NCBI GenBank assembly: GCA_029204225.1
Contig: CM055097.1
Coordinates: forward strand, 57,790,519-57,854,518
Source: Diphasiastrum complanatum
Taxonomy: Eukaryota > Streptophyta > Lycopodiopsida > Lycopodiales > Lycopodiaceae
Length of the DNA: 64,000 nucleotides
Direction of reading: 5' to 3'
Positions 33,601 through 45,334 of the stretch are shown here, piece after piece. The position numbers and the translations under genes are program-made. Under the pieces are notes generated by a model. It saw nothing but the letters and a program-made list of their open reading frames with translations. It made no database searches and was not told the origin of the DNA. The first letter of the stretch is position 1. The number at the start of each line of letters is the position of its first letter.

Positions 33601-34213
33601 TGTGATGCTACCTTATTGTTAAAAATTGAATATCAACATAAATATGGCATGATATACTCAAAAATGAAGATATGAGCTGGTTAAGTATAAATCATGAAGA
33701 GGCCTAAAGTCATTTTTTGGGAATATATCTCCTAAGTACTTGCCTTGTAATTAAGGACAAGACCTTTAATAAAAAAGACATTACCTTGGATAACCTTTAC
33801 TAGGTCGTCCACACGAAACAATTAGATACGAAAAGACATGTTAAACTAGAGTAACTTTAACTCGTAGTTAAGTATACCTTTCATGGTATAATTGAACGTA
33901 TTTTCAGTCTGATTGTTAACTAGACCCTTTCGCGGGAGCGACGCACCTATTGTTTTAGAGGTGTGTTTGTTCGTCCCGTAGAACATATATTGATCTCACA
34001 CTTCAGTCTCGATCATCGAGAGAGAAGAGTTTATGCATATGTAATAGATTGAAGAAGTGAATAGAGTTCTGTGAGTTATTCTCTCTTATCTCTGTTGTCC
34101 GCACTACTGAGTATGAGTGATCTTGAGTCTGCTAACAATCTCTAACGCATTACATGAATTACTCTCTGATCAGACAGACGCTCTAGTGCATTACAGTTGT
34201 TTGTTGTGTATCC
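33601..34213 (+). repeat. truncated 5' LTR of T2
   Basis: It starts TGTGATGCTACC and ends at GTGTATCCGT, where the complete copy continues AAAACATGC. The next bases are accessory-gene sequence (YELDKYH). The break is within about ten bases of the break in the T1 3' LTR. Confidence 0.88.
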
Positions 34214-36130
34214 GTGGTTGAAGTGTACGAGTTGGATAAGTACCACCGACAACTCACTAGACTCTCTCAAGGAAATCTCTAGACTCTCTCAAGGAGTCCT
34301 ACGAGAAGATCGATTCACTTAAATCAGACAACACAAAGCTGATCGAACAAAATTGTTCTCTCGAAACACAGCTTCAGACTCTAATAAAGGAAGCTGATTT
34401 TTTGAAGCAGACAAATAAGGCGATTCTGATAATTTTCATACTCAAAATGATTCTTTGAAACACCTACTCTTGGCTGCGAATCAACATAACGTCGCCCTCC
34501 AGAAACATTTACAGGACGAGCGAATGATGAGAATAAAGACAGAAGCTGCTCTTTCTGTGAGCACTAATGTAGGGTCAGTCACATTCGACCTCACGAAGCT
34601 GAACCAGCTCCAAGACCATATGCTTAAAAATTTTCGAGTCGAGTTCTTACAACCGCTAGAGGATGCGAAGGCACTTGTCGAGGAAGAGTTGGCTGAGCTG
34701 AAGGAGCTCTCAAGTGAAGCCACCCCATCTTGCAGTGGGCCCGATTCTCATGACGAATATCTTCAGGCCCTGCTTCACATTGATGATATTACATAGCAAC
34801 TTCAAGTTGTGCCACCTTGTTCCGGAGCCTCGGACCATCAAGAGTATTTGGAGGCTATCGCGAATCTCGACAAGCTCGAGCAGGAGCTGTCGAATCTCAA
34901 GCAACAATTGGAAGATCAGAAGCTAGCTACTCAGTTGCAAACTCAGGTTTTGGCAACTGCATCTACATAGCCAAAGCGAACACGACGCAATCAGTCGAAG
35001 ATATGTGCTGACAAATTCCGTGAATTTGCTGAATGCTTTTGGAAATGGTGTCCACATGCATTTAATGTTGAATTGCAATGGCGTGTGGAATACATGATGC
35101 TACCAGGCGCAGTAGGCATCGCCTTTGATGATTGGAAGCGACCTCGGGAGAAGGACGACTTTCTCTGGTTATGGGCCCAGCTCTCTATCGAACAGAAAGG
35201 ATGTCTGTGTTGGGGCATAATCTAGGATAAGTTCCAGGTCGTGTCTTTTGGATCAGCAGAGTTGTACATAGACTCTTCGGCTATGTATGCTCTAGAATAT
35301 ATGCGAATCAAAGAGTTTCAATATTTGCTGAACGAAGATAATAAGTGACATTTTTGGAAGCGAAAGTCGCAGTTTCAACTGTTCAAACCTCAAGTTGTTG
35401 CGGATTTAGGCGAATTCGACGATGTCGGGCTGCTGATCAATGTAAATATGGCTTATTTAGAGTTATTCAGTCTTTATGTGAATTGGGAGCAAAATCTTGG
35501 AGATTATTTTGCGGAGATTCGACACAATCTGCAAGACAGAAGGAAGTCATTTTGCTACAAGCAGTTCTATATATATTCATTCTGGACGGTTTGGTACTTT
35601 CGCGGCAAAGACATTGTTTTTCGTTCAAAATCTTTATGTTAAAAGCTCTTTTATTAGATTTTTAGCTCGTTACTATAAATAAGTCACTCTTCGTAGTGAT
35701 TCAGACGAAGATACAAAGTTAACTCAGGAGCTGTTCGATGGAACATTGCTCCCGGTTAAGTTAGAAGAATTTGGCAACTTACCAGTTGGCCGCTACACAA
35801 AATCAAAAGAAGACTTGTTGATGATAGAAGCTCAGCAAAACTTGGAGTTTGCTCTGGAAATTATATGAAGAATTGAATCGTTCATAAAGCTTCATTCATG
35901 TCTTTGTTGTGCTAATGTTTCTATGGGAATTTTTGAAGTTTAAAGATGTTTTGAAGGTTGATTCCAGTTTTCATCAACAATTCAAAGATCAACTTAAAAC
36001 AACATATTCAATTAAAGAAATAGCAAGACACATATTCTCTAAGATGAAGAAATATCGAAAGGACAAAATTGACGAAGAAATATTTTTTCGTCTTAACGAA
36101 AATATGAAGAACAGAATGTTTCATGAATAA
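34214..36130 (+). pseudogene. T2 accessory coding region, C-terminal half
   Basis: This is homologous to the T1 accessory region from its coiled coil onward. Readable parts are YELDKYHR at the left edge, FRVEFLQPLEDAKALVEEEL with an acidic helix (34455-34796), a second helical stretch (LDKLEQELSNLKQQLEDQK), and a Trp-rich domain: FREFAECFWKWCPHAFNVEL, YMMLPGAVGIAFDDWKRP, then IRHNLQDRRKSF. Many stops and frameshifts occur, including TAG codons where T1 has Gln or Trp. The parts shared with T1 in the same order support one ancestral protein with two coiled coils and a globular C-terminus. It ends just before the polypurine tract. Confidence 0.72.
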
Positions 36131-36173
36131 TCCTCAAAAAGAAGATGTTATATTCACGAGGACGTTTCACATT

Positions 36174-36187
36174 TGAGGAAGGGGATA
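36174..36187 (+). other. polypurine tract of T2
   Basis: TGAGGAAGGGGATA precedes the LTR start TGTGATGCC and equals the T1 tract. Confidence 0.82.
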
Positions 36188-37445
36188 TGTGATGCCACCT
36201 TATTGTTAAAAATTGAATATCAACATAAATATGGCATGATATACTCGAAAATGAAGATATGAGCTGGTTAAGTATAAATCATGAAGAGGCTTAAAGACAT
36301 TTTTCGGGAATATATCTCCTAAGTACTTGCCTTGTAATTAAGGACAAGACCTTTAATAAAAAAGACATTACCTTGGATAACCTTTACTAGGTCATCCACA
36401 CGAAACGATTAGATACGAAAAGACATGTTAAGCTACAGTAACTTTAACTCGTAGTCAAGTATACCTTTCATGGTATGATTGAACGTATTTTCAGTCTAAT
36501 TGTTAACTAGACCCTTTTGCGGGAGCGACGCACCTATTGTTTTAGAGGTGTGTTTATTTGCCCTGTAGAACATATATTGATCTTACACTTCAGTCTCAAT
36601 CATCGAGAGAGAAGAGTTTCTGCATATGTAAGAGATTGAAGAAGTGAATAGAGTTTTGTGAGTTATTCTCTCTTATCTTTGTTCTCCGCACTGTTGAGTA
36701 TGAGTGATCTTGAGTCTACTAACAATCTCTAACGCATTACATGAATTACTCTCTGATCAGACAGATGCTCTAGTGCATTACAGTCGTTTGCTATGTATCC
36801 GTAAAACATGCTCTAAAGAACTATCTTAAAACCATCTTATTCGTTTGTCGCAGATACTTTCTTTTTGGCACTTGAATAACAACTATCTTTGGTACAGTCT
36901 AGCACGATCATTGAATAAAGCTGTATGTACACATATGAGATGATAGTCCCTATCTGAACAATTGAGTCTTTGATTTGTTTTCCTGATTGGCATTGACATA
37001 AGTTTCTAACGTGTTCTAAAACCATTCGTGTTATTTAACCATTAATTTGGACTTTAGTTGTTGAGGACTTATGTCTAGAAACGAACAGTTCGCGAACGCG
37101 ATTAATTAATTGTCTGCACAATTGCAAATATATCGAACAACTCTGGACTCTTGTTGACACCTTAATCAGCCAGAGTGTAGTACTGTTTTACTACTCTGAT
37201 AACATCTCATCTGTAGAACGCATTTCATTCGATTTGATAGAGGCTAGATTGTTGTTCTGAAATTATTAACATTACATTTCCCAAACCATAAGTAATACTG
37301 GTTACTTTTTAATATCTGTTGACAACCAGAATAACACTCGAAACCACTTGTCATAATTGTATCAAATACATAACTTTCTTGTCCTCTGTGGGAACGACAT
37401 TATTTACTATAAAATCTATATTAACCCTGTTGGTATAATACAACA
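36188..37445 (+). repeat. 3' LTR of T2 (1,258 bp)
   Basis: It starts TGTGATGCCACC and ends near TAATACAACA. It matches the T1 5' LTR over its length in inverted orientation relative to the window, and its first part is nearly identical to 33601-34213. Confidence 0.87.
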
Positions 37446-38085
37446 TCTTCCAGTTGCTTTTGTTGGTCCCCTCTGCTTGTTGGTCACAATCCTGTCTCTG
37501 ATTCGATTCCCTCTTAGGCTTGAGCTATTTCTTTGATTTTTCTATATTGTCGTAGAGTGTCTGGTCAGAACCATCTTTGTGATCAAGATGCTCTCTGGCC
37601 TCGACTTCCTCTCAAATCTCGACAGTCGCCTTTTCGAGGTTCATGGTAGGATCTTTCGTGAGCAGGGTTCGTGGCGTCTGGAAAGATCTGGGTAAGGCTC
37701 TCAACATATATGTGAGCTGCTTCTCAGTTCATACTACATTCTTTGCTCCTGAGTTGTGTGGTGATAGAAACAGATCCTTCATCTTTCTCACGAAAGAGTT
37801 GAGGTCTTTTCCATCCCACTGCAGATTCGTCAACTGATCTTCCAGCATCATAATCTAACTTCTTGATTTCGTCTGAAATCTTGTGAGCAGTGCATCCCAC
37901 ATCTCCTTAGCTTTGGAGAGTGTAGTCAGATCAAGTGTAAGGCTATCTTCGATGGAAGATGATAGCAAGACTTCTGCCTTGTCGTTTTTCTCCCTCCATT
38001 CGCATAGCTCCTTGCCTATTGTTATAGGCATTTCTTCTGTGCCATCTACCCAAGGGAAGAGTCCTTCGCCCTTGAGTATCAAAGA
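37446..38085 (-). pseudogene. H1 gag, N-terminal part
   Basis: The minus strand reads ILKGEGLFPWVDGTEEM, then SSSIEDSLTLDLTTLSKA and WDALLTRFQTKS, matching the copia gag family (UBN2-like). After a frameshift near 37860 it continues with NLQWDGKDLNSFVRKMKDL. The N-terminus is missing: a (TC)n run at 38088-38108 replaces it. T2 at 37445 cuts the C-terminal side, and the zinc knuckles resume at 33600. Confidence 0.82.
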
Positions 38086-38087
38086 TG

Positions 38088-38108
38088 TCTCTCTCTCTCT
38101 CTCTCTCT
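38088..38108. repeat. (TC)n microsatellite at H1 gag edge
   Basis: About ten TC units mark the point where H1 gag homology stops. A shorter TCTCTCTCT tract recurs near 38534 with the same flank (AGGTCCACT). Confidence 0.9.
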
Positions 38109-38124
38109 AGGTCCACTTGACTCT

Positions 38125-38510
38125 ACATGGCACAACCCAGTTGGCTTGCCATACAAGCCTATGGTAGGCCTACATGGCTTGCCACATGGAAAATTCCAAG
38201 CTTGCATGATTTGCAATGTGGCAGACCTACGTGGCTTGCCACATGGCAGTGTGTGACAGGCTTGACAAATAGCAGACCACATAGGCAGAGCCTAGTTGGC
38301 TTGCCAGCCTATGATGGGCCTACGTGGCTTGCCACGTGGCTAACCCCAAGCCTGCATGATTTGCCATGTGGAAGGCATATGTGACTTGCCATGTGGTAGC
38401 CTATGATAGGCTTGGTAGATAGCAACCTATGTGGCTTGCTACACAAGCCTATGGTAGGCCATGTGGCAAGCCACACAAGCCTCTGGTAGGCCAACGTGGC
38501 TTGCCACACA
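38125..38510. repeat. minisatellite of CCTACGTGGCTTGCCACATGG type
   Basis: About ten degenerate copies of a 40-50 bp unit built on GGCCTACGTGGCTTGCCA and AAGCCTATGGTAGG. The core TGGCTTGCCACATGG contains the self-complementary pair TGGC...GCCA. The unit also occurs inverted (CCATGTGGCAAGCC, about 38458-38472). Confidence 0.8.
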
Positions 38511-38580
38511 GCAGTTTTTGAGCCCCACCTATTTCTCTCTCTAGGTCCACTCAGGCCTACATGGCAAATCCTGGTTGGCT

Positions 38581-39095
38581 TGTGTAAGAGAAGCTCTCTA
38601 AAATCCTGCTTACAAGACAAAACATAATGGAAAATGGAGCAACCACCCAACCAAGTAGAAGCAACCAATCAACTCTAAAAGCTTCACCCCCAAGCCAAGG
38701 AACAAGAGGCATGAATGTAGAGTGAAATCCTGGCAATGAATCCATGATCACAATGAGGAGTAGGGCGAGTTTGGCCTCTTCTTATAGAGCCATAAGCATC
38801 CTGGGCACATAGCCATGCATAGCCCTAAGTTCCCTATACATAGATTCACCTAGAATAGAGTCCTATGCATGGACCACCTATTTATAGAATTGTTATTGAT
38901 AACTCTACACATGCATACACTATCTCATACCTTGTCTAAACTCCATTTAGTGTGTTTTGGGCCTCACAAGGATATTAGTTACTTTTGGGTCACATCCAGT
39001 ATGACATGGCATAACTAACAGCTTGATTTACTGGAGTACTGTGTATCCAAGACTAGGAGTATACTGAATCCTACTTACTGGTCATGGACATAACA
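38581..39095 (-). repeat. gypsy-type 3' LTR (515 bp)
   Basis: Read on the minus strand it starts TGTTATGTCC, has a TATAAATAGG box at 38877-38886 and ends CTTACACA. A purine tract (AAGGAGGGAAGAA, minus strand, 39096-39108) lies directly upstream, so it looks like a 3' LTR with its polypurine tract. No coding part of the element was found to the right. Confidence 0.72.
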
Positions 39096-39108
39096 TTCTT
39101 CCCTCCTT

Positions 39109-40076
39109 AAACTGTTTCTATCCTTAGAAACTCTCTAAACAGGAAAGAATTACAGTTCCTTTAACTTTCAATATTAATCGAGAAAATCAATATCCTTAGT
39201 CTGACTTTCATATCAAACAACTACTCAGAGATAAACCTATTCCAAATCATTAATCTTTGTTCTGGAGTACAACTCGGGTTTGAAAAAGTACACTAAGCAA
39301 TAAATTTCTCAACTGGGTTATATTCACCATAAGTTAGTAACATCACTTTCATGTAAAACACTTACATGAAACACTAGGTGAAATAACCTAATTTAAGAGA
39401 ATAAAGTTAAAGAAATAATAAAATAATTATAATTATAGTCTGAAATTATCCACAACTTTGACAGATAGTTCATAAGATTTCAAGTACAAATAACCTTAGA
39501 ATTCAAATTCTAAGATATGATAATTCATTTAGCTAGAATCTCTAGGAGAATCATTAAGATATAGAATGATTAAACCTCAACCCTGAGTATCCCAAATACT
39601 CTTTTGAGTTAAATGCTCCTATTTCTAGCAACAAATGCAAGAAAAATAGCATTCATTCATCTTAATAGCATTAAAGTTTAAACATTTGCAGCATAATAAC
39701 CGGCACTAGTTCCACACCCATTTCTTCTTCTGAAGAGACTCATACAGTGCCAGTAGGTGGGGCGTCATTGGATGCAGGTATCACAGTCACAATCCCACGC
39801 ATCGTAGTCACATGAGTCCGACTGCGACGCAATGACCAAGACGAGGACGACTCAGCTAGATCTAATTATGATTAGGTATATTTCAATAATCCAATTTGTA
39901 ATATATCTCTGTACTTGGAACATTTATGTATGAATGTGAGTTTCCTTCATCAATTTTTAAGTGCTTAAAATGTAATTCAAATAAAGTTTGCAAATTTTTT
40001 TATTAACAATAATGAACAAATGATTTTGCTTACCAACTTCATAAGAAGTGGTGCAAAAGACAAAACATGCCAAAGT
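39109..40076. other. no gene recognised
   Basis: AT-rich sequence, perhaps the 3' internal part of the element whose LTR is at 38581-39095. A more GC-rich tract at about 39740-39860 shows no ORF of note. Confidence 0.45.
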
Positions 40077-40261
40077 TTCCTACAGTGGAGAGGCATGGAA
40101 AGTTCACTTTACCTTGCTAACTCAACTAATAGGGATCCACATGTAAAACTGCATGCATGGATAAGAGGCTCGAATTCCTACAGTGGAGAGGCATGGAAAG
40201 TCCACTTTACCTAGCTAACTCAACTAATAGGGATCCACATGTAAAACTGCATGCATGGATA
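40077..40261. repeat. two 87-bp direct repeats, 98-bp period
   Basis: TTCCTACAGTGGAGAGGCAT... at 40077-40163 recurs at 40175-40261 with only a few changes. It may lie in the 3' LTR of element C. Confidence 0.88.
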
Positions 40262-40559
40262 TTGCATGTACTGCATGTCACTTCGCAAAATTTCCTAGAC
40301 ATGTGTAGATCATGAAAACTACTTTGCATGTTGCATGCATTGACTGCATGTGGCTTGCATGCACACTGAATGACTTTGCATGTAATCTAAACTTTTGCAT
40401 GACATCAAGATTGAATCTACCTAGGTCAAACTCGACCTATTCTAGAAGGTTATGTGCTCAATTCACATACCTTTATGTACAATAAAATATACAATGGAAA
40501 TAAGATAGGCATGGCCCCAAAACTTGAGATAGGAAGATATAATTTTACTAATCTCCACA
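40262..40559 (-). repeat. start of 3' LTR of element C
   Basis: On the minus strand TGTGGAGATTAG follows the polypurine tract at 40560-40568. The far end was not found; the LTR may extend left past the 87-bp repeats. This stretch is rich in GCATG strings. Confidence 0.45.
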
Positions 40560-43053
40560 CTCCTCCTTAAAATATATGTTCCTATCCAACATAGACTTTG
40601 AAATTAGGCCAAGGTTAGGCCTCATCTTGATAAAAACATTCTTGAGTAATGGCTTGGTGAGAAGATCTACAACACAATTTGAAGATCCAACATGCTCCAA
40701 TAAGATCTCTCTCCCAATAACTTTTTCTCTTACAAAATGATAAGCTACCTCGATGTGTTTGCTCCTTGCATGGAACATAGAATTATTTGCAAGAGCCTGA
40801 GCCGAGATGTTATCATTCTTGATAATTGGAAGGTCTTCATCTCCATAATACTTTAGCTCCAAGAGTATCCTTTTGATCCATAGAACCTCTTTTGTTGTGG
40901 TTGTAAGAGATTTGTATTCAGTTTCATAGGATGATAATGATATAGTTGCTTGCTTCTTTGATAGCCAAGAACCTAGATTCTCTCCAAGAAAAAGTGTGTA
41001 AGCACTTGTGGATTTTCTATCCAACCTGTCTCCTGCAAAATCTAAATCTGAAAAAGCAACCAAAGTTAGATCTTTTTCTTTATAGATCAATCCATAGTCT
41101 AAAGTAGAAGATACATATCTCAAGGTTCTTTTAGCCAACTTCCAATGATATATCTTTGGATCCTGCATGTATTGGCTTAGCTTATGCACACTAAAGCTTA
41201 GATCAGGCCTTGTCATAGTTAACCATATAAGTGAGCCAATAAGACTCCTATAAAGAGTGATGTCCTCGAAGGATCTTTCATCATCTTTTATAGAAACTTT
41301 TACAATGTGTTCCATTGGTGTATCTATGCCTTAACAGTTTTCCATTTGGAATTTCTTGAGCATGGAAAGTGCATATCTACTTTGACTTATGAAAGCATGA
41401 CCTTTCCAAAAGTCAATTTCAAGGCCTAAAATGTAGTGAAGAACTCCTAAGTCTTGCATCTTAAATTCACTACCAAGTGCATGCTTAGTTTCTTCAACTA
41501 GCTTCTCATTATTTCCACTAAGAATGATATCATCTACATAGATGAGAAGAATAACTACAAAGTTCTTTACAAACTTAATATACAAAGAAGGGTCATATTC
41601 ACTAAGACAAAATCCGAGTGATATAAAAGGAATTGAGCCTTGCATACCAAGACCCTGGTGCTTGTTTTAGAAAAGACAAACTTTTGATTCTTCACCTTCT
41701 TTCACAAATCCAGGTGGTTGCTCCATGTGAATCTCCTCCTCAAGGTAACAATTGAGAAAGGCATTAGAAACATCAAGCTGAAACATCTTCCAATTGTGAT
41801 AACATGCAAGAGAAATGAGAATTCTAATTGTTACCATTTTTGCAACTGGTGCAAAAGTGTCTTCATTTTGGCACAAAGTCTTGCTTTATATTTGTTGATG
41901 GATCCATCATTATTGTACTTGATCCTAAAAACCCACTTACATCCAATGACATGCATGTTGTTTGGTGGCTCCACAGGCTCCCATGTGTTGTTTGACATCA
42001 AGGCTTCAAACTCTAGGGTTATTGCTTCAACCCACTTCTTGGATTGAAGTGCTTCTTGGACATCTTTAGGCTCTTCATCTGATATGAAGAAAACATGATA
42101 GGAAGTTTCACTTTCCACTTACCTTCCTTCCTCATCATGTGTCAGCCTTCTTGGCTCAGATCTTTCTCTTGTAGATCTTTTTGGTGTAGGTGCTTGAAGT
42201 TGCTCCTCCTCAAGCCTCGGCCTCACCACTTCCTGAGCAACATCAAGATTGATGATTGTAGATCCTGCATGAGACTCCTTGATCTTTGTTTCATCCAAGT
42301 TAAACTTCTAATCTTCATGAAAGATCACATCTCTACTTACAACATTATTGTTAGTAGAGGGAAGATATACTTTATATGCTTTTTTATAAGATGCATATCC
42401 AACAAAAATTTCTTTAACAGCACTAGGATCATCCTTCTTCCTAGTCTCTAAAGGTACATGCACAAGGCATACACAGTCAAAGATCCTAAGATGATCTACC
42501 TTAGGCTTTTTCTTATACAACATCTCAAATGATGTTCTTCCTTCTATTGCAAGATTAGGAAGTCTATTACAAAGATAATTTGCACATGCAGATGCTTCTC
42601 CCCAAAATTCTTTAGGCGGAGATGCTTCTAGCCTAATGGCTTTTTGCACATTCACACAAAGTTCTATTTTTTCTCTCAGCAACTCCATTTTGTTGAGGAG
42701 TATAAGAACAAAAAAAGTCTCTTTGTATTCCCTCTTTCTCACAAAAGTCTTTAAACTTATTGGAGGTATATTCACCTCCACTCACTTCTCAAAGCTTTCA
42801 ACTTAAAAGTAAACTGCTTTTTTACATAAGTTTTGAAAGTAAGAAAAACATCATAAACCATGGCTTTAGAAGATAGCATGTAGATCCAAGAATATCTTGT
42901 ATAATCATCTACAAAAGAAACAAAACAATTTGATCCTCCTTTGCTTTTGGTTGAAGAGAAATGAACATCAGAGTGCACGAGTTCAAATGGATGTTGTGTT
43001 TTGATACTTGATCTTGGTGCGTGATTTTGCTAAAACACAAGCTTCACAAGGTT
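40548..43053 (-). pseudogene. decayed copia pol (element C)
   Basis: The minus strand encodes the copia order from integrase to RNase H. Near 43050 a CEACVLAKS motif is followed by HSDVHFSSTKSKGG (first integrase Asp). The second Asp motif is damaged near 42785, where an indel changes the expected DNGG. Then come FWGEASACANYLCNRLP, the RT parts CKWVFRIKYNNDGSINKYKA and FQLDVSNAFLNCYLEEEI, the palm LIYVDDIILSG (near 41535) and an RNase H ending LLTKPLLKN with stop at 40548. At least four frame breaks separate the parts. A polypurine tract (AAGGAGGAG, minus, 40560-40568) and an LTR start (TGTGGAGATTAG, right edge 40559) follow. Gag and protease are missing. Confidence 0.9.
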
Positions 43054-43465
43054 GAAGCTCCTTTGACAGTGTCATTAGGAAAAATATGGGCTCAAAATGG
43101 GCCCTTTAAGAAATTTCACTTTAGAGAGAGGTTAAGTAGAGAGAGAATGGAAACCGATAACTTTTGGTCGTCATTTTTTGAGTTTTTGGCCTTGATCGAC
43201 GTTTAACTAGTATGGTTAACTTTAGACAATAGTTAGTTTAGCATGAGATGTAATAACTTCTCTTCATGCTCGTTCCAAAATTTGGGACTAGAGCTTTAAG
43301 ACTGAAAATCTTGGTGTGCTCAATGCAAAAACTGAAGCCAGAGAGGCAAAACTTTTGAAATCACTGTATGCTTATAGTGAAATATGAGGCGGGATGATTT
43401 TTCAATGCGACATAAACATTACAAAAGTAAGGAATGCTAGATCTATTCATATTGACTTATTGTAG

Positions 43466-45330
43466 CTAGATTCATTAACAATGACAATGTTCTATTTGCA
43501 TGTTGCTCTTCTGATGGAATGCACTCCAATCATTAAGAAAAATGCGAAAGTTGTAGAGAATGCTGCAGCAATAGTTAGAGAATTGAGAATGAATAATCAT
43601 ATGAATATAGATTTGTGGGTGGATGGACCAATTTATATCCCGCTACCAATTTGTGTCCAGATTTTAAGTCTGTACTCATCTTCTCATATATGTATGTGAA
43701 GGAAATAGCGGATTACTTGGATATTGTCAAAGGTTGCGTGATATTGGAATGCATAGCCTATCTTGTATTAATCAACAATTATAGTTTGCTAATCAACAAT
43801 TGTTTTATTATGTGCAACACACTAGTGCTGAGAACAATGCACTCAAGAATGCTCTGTCAGAGTTGAATGCTACTGTCACTACTCTTCGGGGCTCAAACCA
43901 AGCAGATGCGAATGTGATACAAGGTGCATGTGATGTATCTAGAATTAGCAGAAATGCTTATTCTACTTTTTTTAGAATAGTTAAAGAAGCTTTTCCCAAG
44001 TGATGGTGAAGAAAATTAATCTTCCGCGTCCATATCGGATAAGATTAGCTAGAAAATTTTATAATGACGGAATGTTCAAAGTAGTTGGCCAACCACTTCA
44101 TATAACTGAATTATACAAATCAGAATATGGTGAGCTCAATTACAACGATTGCAATAATATTTTTTTTGATAATTTGAAAATGTTCTAAAATACATTATTC
44201 GATTCTATAAACTAGACGAACATCAAGTGAATGGAAAGATCATTATTGTTATAAAATTGGATGAATATGAAATCATCAAGGGTCAGAAGTTGGAACGTGT
44301 GAGTGTCACTTTGATGAACAAAATTTCAGATATAGATGATCGAACGTTTAGTGTTCAATCGGAAAATCACATATGGTGGTTGGCGGCATTCCAGGTATAC
44401 ATTTCAATTTTCATTTAGAATATCTATATTAACAATTCATACCTTGCCAATTTTTATTGACATGTCATGCATTCCTTGTTTCTCTACAAGTCTTGAAAGA
44501 GGACCATAAAATACTATCATGGATATTTTCAAGAACAAATTATGGTGAGATTATAAAGAGACATTTGGAGGGTGAGAAATTTATAGTCGAAAACCATGGA
44601 AGTTTTCAAATTCAATGGCACCTTGCAGGGGATTTGAAAACATTAAAATGTCTCTCATGGGGCAACATCAAAGCATTGCATGAAGGATTGCTACAATATG
44701 AATTTGGGACGATCAACAAACACTGGCCCAACATGAGAAGTTGAAGATCCAAATATGAAAAGTGCTCTGCCAATTCCATTAAAATATGTTCACATATGCA
44801 CATTGCATACTGAGGTTTGTATTATTGAAAAACTAATTTACCTGCATATTCTACTAGCATGGAATCATAAACCAGAGTCAGTGGCTAAAGCAGCAATTAG
44901 GAGGTTGGAAGTTTTGTCAAATGCAGGACTACATAAAGGGAATGTCACGATTGAAAAAAGTGAGACTCTGTGGGAAAAAAGAAAACGTCCCTAATAAGCC
45001 ATCAATTGGAGGTGCTAAAGCAAGAAGATTCTTATCCAATCACACACGCAAAAAATTAAGTGTCAGATACGAAATATGGAGAGAAATTGTTCAAGTCACA
45101 CGAACACTGGATGGAAGTAATCGAGTGGAAAAGAGACAAGTGTGGACCAATTTAGACAAACTCATAGGTGTTATCAAGAAAGAAAACATATCATCAGAAG
45201 ATATGAGGACTTTGCAAAATCATTGCACCACATTTGTAAAATCTGTACATGATTGTTGGGGAAAAGACAACGTTACTCATTACATGGTGCTAATCTGTAT
45301 CAGTATCTGGTAATTTTCTCATTCAGGCAT
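43466..45330 (+). pseudogene. unrecognised broken gene-like region
   Basis: Consecutive + strand segments look like one protein split by frameshifts or introns. In order: ENNALKNALSELNATVTTLR (helical, 43830 on), PYRIRLARKFYNDGMF, LYKSEYGELNYNDCNN, KYIIRFYKLDEHQVNGK, HIWWLAAFQ, EDHKILSWIFSRTNYGEIIK, WHLAGDLKTLKCL, VHICTLHTEVCIIEKLIYLH, GGAKARRFLSNHTRKKLS and VWTNLDKLIGVIKKE, ending near HYM. CAG|GTATAC near 44394 and CTACAAG near 44490 look like an intron, but the joined phase does not fit exactly. I do not recognise the family. It is not a known retroelement domain; a DNA transposon protein or a captured host gene are both possible. Confidence 0.5.
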
Positions 45331-45334
45331 CACT

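Larger units (their letters stand above)
33601..37445 (+). mobile_element. gypsy deletion derivative T2, nested in H1 gag
   Basis: Two direct copies of the T1-type LTR flank about 2 kb of T1-type accessory sequence. The right LTR (36188-37445) is complete; the left one (33601-34213) keeps only its first ~613 bp. Primer site, gag, PR, RT, RNase H, integrase and the N-terminal half of the accessory region are all missing. The flanking bases TCTTT (33596-33600) and TCTTC (37446-37450) look like a 5-bp duplication with one change. H1 gag continues across the insertion. T2 could not move without help. Confidence 0.85.
29896..38087 (-). mobile_element. decayed Ty1/copia element H1, split by T2
   Basis: Gag, protease, integrase, RT and RNase H of one copia element can be followed on the minus strand from about 38085 down to 30060, interrupted only by T2 (33601-37445). 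Gag lacks its first residues and abuts a (TC)n run at 38088. No 5' LTR or primer site was found on the right. Stops and frameshifts are frequent, so it is older than A1 and A2. The left limit is set by the repeat array in its probable 3' LTR. Confidence 0.85.

Noticed and set aside
44394-44490. A firm intron call in the 43.5-45.3 kb gene.
   Set aside because: Donor CAG|GTATAC and acceptor CTACAAG look right, but joining them leads to an immediate stop, so only a possibility is recorded.
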